Shown: positions 58,177 through 63,534 of the stretch, one piece after another
Numbering within the stretch: position 1 is the first letter of the stretch
How the letters are laid out: the number at the start of each line of letters is the position of its first letter
NCBI GenBank assembly: GCA_020250175.1
Contig: JADCEN010000020.1
Location: 1 to 63,534 of the forward strand
Direction: 5' to 3'
Length of the DNA: 63,534 nucleotides
Origin: Rhodobacter sp.
GTDB lineage: Bacteria; Pseudomonadota; Alphaproteobacteria; Rhodobacterales; Rhodobacteraceae
Translations under genes and position numbers: made by a program
The notes under the pieces: model-generated
What the model saw: the letters and a program-made list of their open reading frames with translations, nothing else
What the model was told of the DNA's origin: nothing
The model's database searches: none

Positions 58177-58261
58177 GATATGGTATCATTTTACTCGAAT
58201 CACCGCAATAGGTTGTGACGAAAGCGGGTAATCGTCGGCACAGGACTGCCGCTGGAGTATT

Positions 58262-58448
58262 GCCGGATTTGACCCGCGTCAAATCCGGCCGCGCCTGCCT
58301 GCCCCTTGGCAGGCGCGTTCCGCGCCCGCCCAGGCAGGCGCAGCCGGATTACCAGGGTCAGGCCCGTGGATGGCCCCTTGCCTGCGGGCTTGCGCCCTTC
58401 GGCAATCGGACCGTGCAAACGCTCCACTGGAGCGTTCGCAGTCGGTCC
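58262..58448. other. Structured non-coding element with mutually exclusive hairpins
   Basis: CCGGATTTGAC (58263-58273) pairs perfectly with GTCAAATCCGG (58278-58288). The second arm also overlaps AATCCGGCCGCGCCTGCCTG (58282-58301), which pairs with CAGGCAGGCGCAGCCGGATT (58331-58350) with a single mismatch. A third long hairpin runs from GGACCG (58408) to CGGTCC (58448) with an AACGCTCCA/TGGAGCGTT core. The first two cannot form together. No protein-like frame covers it. It lies between the 59-aa gene (divergent) and the aminotransferase, so it could be in the aminotransferase leader, an ncRNA or an intergenic repeat. Confidence 0.6.
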
Positions 58449-58591
58449 TCTGCGCGCACAATTTCTGGTGCCGCTCCTCTTTCCTTCCATCAGCAGAATT
58501 TTTCGCTGCATTCCGCAGATTTGGGCCTGATGCTTCCACTATGTGCCGTCTTGTTTTAGGCTCATGTGCTGTTGAACAGCGGAGCCATGCC

Positions 58592-59770
58592 ATGACCCAT
58601 CCCCTGAACCCCGCCATGGCCGCCACCGAGCCGCCCCCGGTGATGGAGGCGCGCCGCTGGCTGGCCGATGCCACCTTCACCGCTGACCGGCCGCTGCTGA
58701 ACGTCAGCCAGGCCGCCCCGGTGGACCCGCCGCCGCTGGCCCTGCGCCAGGCGCTGGCCGAAGCGGCGGTGAACGACCCGGCCGCGCATCTTTACGGCCC
58801 GGTTCTGGGCAATCCGGATTTGCGGGCGGAAGTCGCGCTGCAGTGGTCTGCGGCCTATGGCGGCACGATCCGCCCCGATCAGGTTGCGATCACACAAGGC
58901 TGCAACCAGGCCTTCACCGCCGCGATATCAACGCTTGCGGGCGCGGGCGACGAGGTGATCCTGCCCACACCCTGGTATTTCAATCACAAGATGTGGCTTG
59001 ACATGCAGGGCATCACCACCCTGCCCCTGCCCGCCGGCCCCGGCCTGATCCCGCAGGCCGACCAGGCAGCAAAGCTGATCACCCCGCGCACGCGCGCCAT
59101 CGTTCTGGTCAGCCCCAACAATCCCGGCGGTGCCGAATACCCCGCCGAAACCCTGCGCGCCTTCCTCGATCTGGCCCGCAGCCATGGTCTGGCGCTGATC
59201 ATCGATGAAACCTACCGCGATTTCGACAGCAGGCCGGGCCGCCCCCATGCCCTGTTCGAAGACCCCGACTGGGCCGATACGCTGATCCAGCTTTATTCCT
59301 TTTCCAAGGCCTACCGGCTGACCGGGCACCGGGTGGGTGCCCTCATCGCCGCGACAGACCGGCTGGCCGAGGTGGAGAAGTTCCTGGATACCGTGGCGAT
59401 CTGTCCAGGCCAACTGGGCCAGATCGCGGCGCTGTGGGGGATGCGCAACCTGGCACAATGGGTGGCGGGCGAGCGTGCAGAGATTCTGGCCCGCCGCGCC
59501 GCCATTACCGGGGGCTTCGCCGCCCTGCCGGGCTGGCGTCTGCTGGGCTGCGGTGCCTATTTCGCCTATGTAGAACATCCCTTTGCCGAAGACTCTGACG
59601 CGGTCGCGAAGCGCCTTGTGCATGACGCGGCGATCCTGATGCTGCCGGGCACGATGTTCCAGCCCGCGCACCATCCCGAAGGGGCCCGGCAGTTGCGCAT
59701 CGCCTTTGCCAATATCGATGCCGCCGGCATTGCCGAGATGTTCCGCCGCCTTGCGCAGCTGCATCCCTGA
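58592..59770 (+). CDS. Class I/II pyridoxal-phosphate aminotransferase
   Basis: A 392-aa fold-type I PLP enzyme. The cofactor lysine is K239 in LYSFSKAYRLTGHRVG; GCNQAFTAAISTLAGAGDEV, VLVSPNNPGG and IDETYRDFDSRPG supply the other PLP contacts, and the C-terminal arginine is in GARQLRIAFANID. The exact substrate is not fixed; aromatic or aspartate-like are both possible. ATG at 58592 with GGAG upstream. The 57884-58591 upstream stretch is described under the small gene and structured element. Confidence 0.93.
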   Translation: MTHPLNPAMAATEPPPVMEARRWLADATFTADRPLLNVSQAAPVDPPPLALRQALAEAAVNDPAAHLYGPVLGNPDLRAEVALQWSAAYGGTIRPDQVAITQGCNQAFTAAISTLAGAGDEVILPTPWYFNHKMWLDMQGITTLPLPAGPGLIPQADQAAKLITPRTRAIVLVSPNNPGGAEYPAETLRAFLDLARSHGLALIIDETYRDFDSRPGRPHALFEDPDWADTLIQLYSFSKAYRLTGHRVGALIAATDRLAEVEKFLDTVAICPGQLGQIAALWGMRNLAQWVAGERAEILARRAAITGGFAALPGWRLLGCGAYFAYVEHPFAEDSDAVAKRLVHDAAILMLPGTMFQPAHHPEGARQLRIAFANIDAAGIAEMFRRLAQLHP

Positions 59771-59852
59771 CCCCGGGCGGCAGGCCCATCTTGCTCCGCC
59801 GCCGCTGACCGCTTAGACAGGCCGAAATCCGCGCAGGAGCGACCGATACGCC

Positions 59853-61730
59853 ATGACCAAAAAGCCCACCCCGTCGACCGACACCGAAACCGCGCCGAAA
59901 AAGCGCAAGGGCAGCGTTGTTCTGGTCTGGGTGCTGATGGCCATGCTCATTGCGGGACTGGGCGGATTTGGCGTGACAAACTTCGGCGGTGGCACGGCCA
60001 GGATCGCGACCGTCGGCGACCGGCCCATCGAGGTGACCGATTACGCCCGCGCCCTGCAGCAGGAACTGCAGGCCTTCAGCGCCCAGATCGGCCAGCCGGT
60101 GACCACGGAACAGGCCCGGACGCTTGGCCTTGACAGTCAGGTGCGCCAGCGGCTGATCACGGCGGCCGCGCTTGACAATGAAGCGGCCCGCGTCGGGCTT
60201 TCGGTGGGTGATGCCCGCGTCGCGCAGGAGATCATGGCGAATGACGCCTTCAAGGGGGTCACCGGCGCGTTTGACCGTGAAACCTACCGCTTCACGCTGG
60301 AGCGCAACAACCTGACCGAACCCGCCTTTGAAACCCGCGTGCGCGAGGATTTGTCGCGGTCGCTGCTGCAGGGGGCGGTCGCCGGCGGCTTCACCGCCCC
60401 GGCCCCGATGGTGTCGGTACTGCAGGGCTGGATCGGCGAAACGCGCGGCTTCACCCTGCTGCGCCTGACCGAGGCAGACCTGCCCACACCGCTGCCCGAC
60501 CCGACCGAGGCCGAGCTTCGCGCCTTCCACGCGGCGAACCCGGCCCTGTTCACCGCGCCGGAAGCCCGGCGCATCACCTATGCCGCCCTGCTGCCCGAAA
60601 TGCTGGCGGACACCATCCAGCTGGATGAGACGGCCCTGCGCGCCGCCTATGACGAGCGGATTGCGGAGTTTGTGCAGCCCGAACGCCGCCTTGTCGAACG
60701 GCTGGTCTTTCCGGCCGATGCCGATGCCGCCGCCGCCAAGGCCCGGCTTGACGCAGGCGAACCTTTTGAGGTGCTGGTCGAAGAGCGCGGCCTGACCCTT
60801 GCCGACATCGACCTGGGCGAGCAGTCGCGCGAGGATCTGGGGGCAGCGGGTGATGCCGTCTTCGCGCTGACCGAACCCGGCGTGACCGGCCCGCTCCCGT
60901 CTGAACTTGGGCCTGCCCTCTACCGCATGAACGGCATTCTGGTGGCCCAGACCATAGCCTTTGAAGACGCGCGCGAGGCGCTGGCCGCCGAACAGATGGC
61001 GGATGCCGCGCGGCGCGCCATTGCCGACCGCGTCGAGGAACTGGACGATCTGCTTGCCGGTGGGGCCACGCTGGAAGATCTGGCCAGCGAGGCGGGGCTG
61101 GAGCTTGCGACGATCGAATATGCACCGGGCACAGACGCCCCGATTGCCGGTTACGAGGCGTTCCGCATCGCCGCCGCCGCCGCTCAGGACGGCGATTTTC
61201 CCGAACTGATCGAATTGGAAGATGGCGGTCTTGTTGCGCTGCGGCTGGATGGCATCATCCCGCCTGCATTGAAGCCCTTTGACAGCATTGCCGAAGATGT
61301 GGCCACCGGCTGGCGCGCCGATGCCCTTGCCAGAGCGCTGTCGGCGCGCGCGATCGAGGTGAAGGCCGCCGTCGAAGGCGGGGCCGCACCCGGCACTTTC
61401 GGGATTGTCGATGTGACCCTGTCGATCACGCGCAACGGCTTTGTCGAAGATGCGCCCGACGCGCTGCTTGCCGCAGTGTTCGAAATGCAGCAGGGCGAGC
61501 TGCGCGTGATCGAAGGCCCGGATTTTGTGGCCCTGGTGCAGCTTGACAGCATTCAGCCCGCCGCCACCGATACGCCTGACGCACTGGCCACGAAGGCCGG
61601 GATTGCCTCCCAGCTGCAGCAGGCGCTGGCGCAGGATGCCTTCGAGATGTTCTCGGCTGCGCTGATCGCCGAAGCGGGCATCACCATTGATGATGCGGCC
61701 ATTGCCGCAGTCCATGCCCAGGTGCAATAG
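59853..61730 (+). CDS. ppiD: Membrane-anchored peptidyl-prolyl isomerase/chaperone PpiD-like
   Basis: 625 aa: a cytosolic Lys-rich start, one membrane helix (about residues 21-43, GSVVLVWVLMAMLIAGLGGF), a SurA-N-like chaperone domain (RQRLITAAALDNEAARVGLS, AFDRETYRFTLERNNLTEPA) and two parvulin-type regions (DETALRAAYDERIAEFVQPE onwards). It assists folding of proteins leaving the Sec translocon. ATG at 59853 follows AGGAGC. trpE begins 9 nt after its stop, so they form one operon. Confidence 0.92.
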   Translation: MTKKPTPSTDTETAPKKRKGSVVLVWVLMAMLIAGLGGFGVTNFGGGTARIATVGDRPIEVTDYARALQQELQAFSAQIGQPVTTEQARTLGLDSQVRQRLITAAALDNEAARVGLSVGDARVAQEIMANDAFKGVTGAFDRETYRFTLERNNLTEPAFETRVREDLSRSLLQGAVAGGFTAPAPMVSVLQGWIGETRGFTLLRLTEADLPTPLPDPTEAELRAFHAANPALFTAPEARRITYAALLPEMLADTIQLDETALRAAYDERIAEFVQPERRLVERLVFPADADAAAAKARLDAGEPFEVLVEERGLTLADIDLGEQSREDLGAAGDAVFALTEPGVTGPLPSELGPALYRMNGILVAQTIAFEDAREALAAEQMADAARRAIADRVEELDDLLAGGATLEDLASEAGLELATIEYAPGTDAPIAGYEAFRIAAAAAQDGDFPELIELEDGGLVALRLDGIIPPALKPFDSIAEDVATGWRADALARALSARAIEVKAAVEGGAAPGTFGIVDVTLSITRNGFVEDAPDALLAAVFEMQQGELRVIEGPDFVALVQLDSIQPAATDTPDALATKAGIASQLQQALAQDAFEMFSAALIAEAGITIDDAAIAAVHAQVQ

Positions 61731-61739
61731 GGGGCCTTC

Positions 61740-63248
61740 TTGGCGCTGATCCCGGATTTCGAGACTTTCGGGCGGGGCTGGGCCGAAGGGCGCAACCAGC
61801 TTGTCTATGCCCGCCTTGCCGCCGATCTGGACACGCCGGTTTCGCTGATGCTGAAACTGACCGAGGCGCGGACCGACAGTTTCATGCTGGAATCCGTCAC
61901 GGGGGGCGAGGTGCGCGGGCGCTATTCCGTGGTGGGCATGAAGCCTGACCTGATCTGGCGCTGCCACGGACCGCAGGCCCAGATCAACCGCGAGGCCCGC
62001 TTTGACGCCACCGCGTTTCAGCCGCTGGACGGCCAGCCCCTGGACACGCTGCGCGCCCTGATCGCCGAATCGCGCATCGACATGCCGCCTGACCTGCCGC
62101 CCATCGCGGCGGGTCTGTTCGGCTATCTGGGCTATGACATGATCCGGCTGGTGGAACATCTGCCCGATGTGAACCCCGATCCGCTGGGCCTGCCCGATGC
62201 CACGCTGCTGCGCCCCTCGGTGGTGGCGGTGCTGGACGGGGTCAAGGGCGAGGTGACGGTGGTGGCCCCCGCCTGGGTCGCCTCGGGCCTGTCGGCCCGC
62301 GCCGCCTATGCCCAGGCGGCGGAACGGGTGATGGATGCGCTGCGCGACCTGGACCGTGCCCCGCCCGCCCTGCGCGACTTTGGCGAGACCGCCCCCCCGG
62401 GCGAGGCGGTGTCGAATTTCACCAGGGACGGCTATATGGCCGCCGTCAGGAAGGCCAAGGACTATATCCGGGCGGGCGATATCTTTCAGGTGGTGCCCAG
62501 CCAGCGCTGGGCGCAACGATTTGCCCTGCCGCCCTTTGCGCTCTACCGGTCGCTTCGCCGCACCAACCCGTCGCCCTTCCTGTTCTTCTTCAACTTCGGC
62601 GGCTTTCAGGTGATCGGGGCCAGCCCCGAAATCCTCGTGCGCCTGCGCGATGGCGAGGTGACTGTGCGCCCCATCGCCGGTACCCGGTGGCGGGGTGCGA
62701 CGCCCGAGGAAGACCGCGCGCTGGAGGCGGACCTGCTGGCCGATCAAAAGGAGCTGGCCGAACATCTGATGCTGCTGGATCTGGGCCGCAATGATGTGGG
62801 CCGGGTGGCAAAGGTCGGCACGGTGCGCCCGACCGAGCAGTTCATCATCGAACGCTACAGCCATGTCATGCACATCGTGTCGAACGTGGTGGGCCAAATC
62901 GCCGAGGGGCAGGATGCCCTGTCGGCCCTGCTGGCGGGCCTGCCCGCAGGCACCGTATCCGGTGCCCCAAAGGTGCGGGCGATGCAGATCATTGACGAGC
63001 TGGAGCCGGAAAAGCGCGGCATCTACGGCGGCGGTGTGGGGTATTTCGCCGCCAATGGCGAGATGGACATGTGCATCGCGCTGCGCACCGCCGTGCTGAA
63101 GGACGGGATGCTTTACATCCAGGCCGGGGGCGGTGTGGTGCATGACAGCGACCCGCAGGCGGAGTACGAGGAAACCGTCAACAAATCCCGCGCCCTGCGC
63201 CGCGCGGCCGAGGATGCGGGGCTGTTTGCGGGGCGCGGGAACGGGTAG
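61740..63248 (+). CDS. trpE: Anthranilate synthase component I
   Basis: A 502-aa chorismate-utilising enzyme that makes anthranilate for tryptophan with TrpG. The N-terminal feedback-site region is MLESVTGGEVRGRYSVVG; the C-terminal catalytic half shows ILVRLRDGEVTVRPIAGTRW, LLDLGRNDVGRVAKVG, SGAPKVRAMQIIDELEPEKR and the end IQAGGGVVHDSDPQAEYEET. TTG start at 61740 with GGGGG upstream. In relatives trpG follows; here about 140 bp of IS5-like scrap and an IS3 element follow. The gene itself is intact. Confidence 0.96.
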   Translation: MALIPDFETFGRGWAEGRNQLVYARLAADLDTPVSLMLKLTEARTDSFMLESVTGGEVRGRYSVVGMKPDLIWRCHGPQAQINREARFDATAFQPLDGQPLDTLRALIAESRIDMPPDLPPIAAGLFGYLGYDMIRLVEHLPDVNPDPLGLPDATLLRPSVVAVLDGVKGEVTVVAPAWVASGLSARAAYAQAAERVMDALRDLDRAPPALRDFGETAPPGEAVSNFTRDGYMAAVRKAKDYIRAGDIFQVVPSQRWAQRFALPPFALYRSLRRTNPSPFLFFFNFGGFQVIGASPEILVRLRDGEVTVRPIAGTRWRGATPEEDRALEADLLADQKELAEHLMLLDLGRNDVGRVAKVGTVRPTEQFIIERYSHVMHIVSNVVGQIAEGQDALSALLAGLPAGTVSGAPKVRAMQIIDELEPEKRGIYGGGVGYFAANGEMDMCIALRTAVLKDGMLYIQAGGGVVHDSDPQAEYEETVNKSRALRRAAEDAGLFAGRGNG

Positions 63249-63299
63249 GAAAGCTTGATGCATTACAGAAGCAGATAAAACACAGCGCTGTCTTCCTCT

Positions 63300-63391
63300 T
63301 GCCGGATTAGGGCCTGTTGACGTTAATCTCAATCGGATGACGGTAGCTGTGAGGGAGATCAGAGCGCTGTAGCTTGCATCTGTTTTGCAAA
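63300..63391 (-). mobile_element. Possible IS5-like transposase C-terminal scrap
   Basis: The minus strand reads KTDASYSALISLTATVIRLR followed by LTSTGPNPARG, which recalls the C-terminal end of IS5-type transposases (L-x-A-x-V-I-x-L-R). The segment is more AT-rich than its surroundings and stops abruptly at the IS3 border, so the IS3 seems to have landed in an older element. Weak evidence. Confidence 0.35.
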
Positions 63392-63534
63392 AGTGAACCG
63401 CCCCGGGTTTACCGGAGGGTGATTTGTTCAACGGCTAGGCGACCATATCGAGCGTGTTCAGGTTTGCATAGAACGCTTCCTCTGCTTCTGCGGGTGGGAC
63501 GTAACCGATAGGACCGAGAAGGTCGAGCAGGTGA
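63392..63534 (-). mobile_element. IS3-family insertion sequence, one end (runs off the window)
   Basis: The element border is TGAACCGCCCCGGGTTTACC at 63392, the kind of TG-starting end seen in this IS3 subgroup. Inside it, the minus strand encodes the C-terminus of the OrfB integrase: LLDLLGPIGYVPPAEAEEAF then YANLNTLDMVA and a stop at 63435. The rest of the element lies to the right, outside the window. Confidence 0.85.
63435..63534 (-). CDS. IS3-family transposase OrfB, C-terminal fragment
   Basis: A partial frame of about 33 residues ending HLLDLLGPIGYVPPAEAEEA-FYANLNTLDMVA-stop. This is the conserved C-terminal end of IS3-family DDE integrases. The 5' part is outside the window, so it is impossible to say whether the transposase is intact. 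Confidence 0.85.
   Translation of the reverse strand, partial: HLLDLLGPIGYVPPAEAEEAFYANLNTLDMVA

Noticed and set aside
59505-63431. A 1,308-residue open frame antisense to ppiD and trpE
   Set aside because: It mirrors real genes on the other strand, has His/Gln/Arg-rich composition typical of GC-rich antisense frames and no recognisable domain.

Overview
This 63.5-kb window is a GC-rich chromosomal stretch of an alphaproteobacterium of the Rhodobacteraceae (Paracoccus/Rhodobacter type). The evidence is a 407-aa ALAS-type HemA with a perfect FNR box upstream, a GTTC-N7-GTTC LexA box before uvrA, gene neighbourhoods typical of the family (purL-GNAT-bolA-grxD, zapA-tkt, amiC-mrcA-prfB, rodZ-ispG, ppiD-trpE), and frequent GTG/TTG starts. 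Most genes are housekeeping core. No phage, plasmid replication or CRISPR locus is visible.

Layout. 0-0.62 kb: end of a structured tandem-repeat array. 0.8-7.2 kb: a LysR regulator, an ECF42-type sigma factor with its DGPF-domain partner, then purL, an acetyltransferase, bolA and monothiol glutaredoxin. 7.2-13.7 kb: zapA with a small coiled-coil partner, transketolase, a DUF808 membrane protein, a second copy of the repeat array (11.5-12.36 kb) and GAPDH. 14.3-31 kb: coaD, a CBS protein, a LysR/mmsA divergent pair, a DUF4105 protein, LexA-controlled uvrA, two MFS transporters, lpd, a DUF924 protein, queA and a large AsmA/YhdP-like envelope protein. 31-43.8 kb: an envelope-rich block (bcp, a DUF455 ferritin-like protein, an M23 endopeptidase overlapping a bactofilin, a DUF2189 protein, prfB, PBP1A, amidase, a DsbA-like oxidoreductase, ispG, a RodZ-like protein).

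43.9-58.1 kb is more mosaic: hemA and a secreted neighbour, two tandem tRNA-Asp genes, a TTG-started leucine-rich-repeat protein with an uncharacterised C-terminal domain, a remnant that looks like the start of oxyR, katG, a membrane-anchored LytTR regulator, a beta-barrel protein, tRNA-Pro, a DUF192 protein, pdxH, fabI, a LysE-type exporter, gpt and a DUF2127 protein. A 59-aa gene with a near-consensus promoter (57.9-58.2 kb) sits beside a highly structured non-coding stretch (58.26-58.45 kb). The window ends with an aminotransferase, ppiD and trpE. After trpE there is an IS5-like scrap and the end of an IS3-family element, where trpG would normally be expected.

The most unusual signal is the ~237-bp repeat family at both 0-0.62 and 11.5-12.36 kb. 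Each unit carries several hairpins. One (9-bp stem, mostly GATG loop) occurs seven times with stem changes that largely keep the pairing, which points to selection on structure rather than on protein. Second in interest are the LRR protein, the switch-like inverted repeats near 58.3 kb, the apparent loss of oxyR next to an intact katG, and a likely AUU start on the AsmA-like gene.
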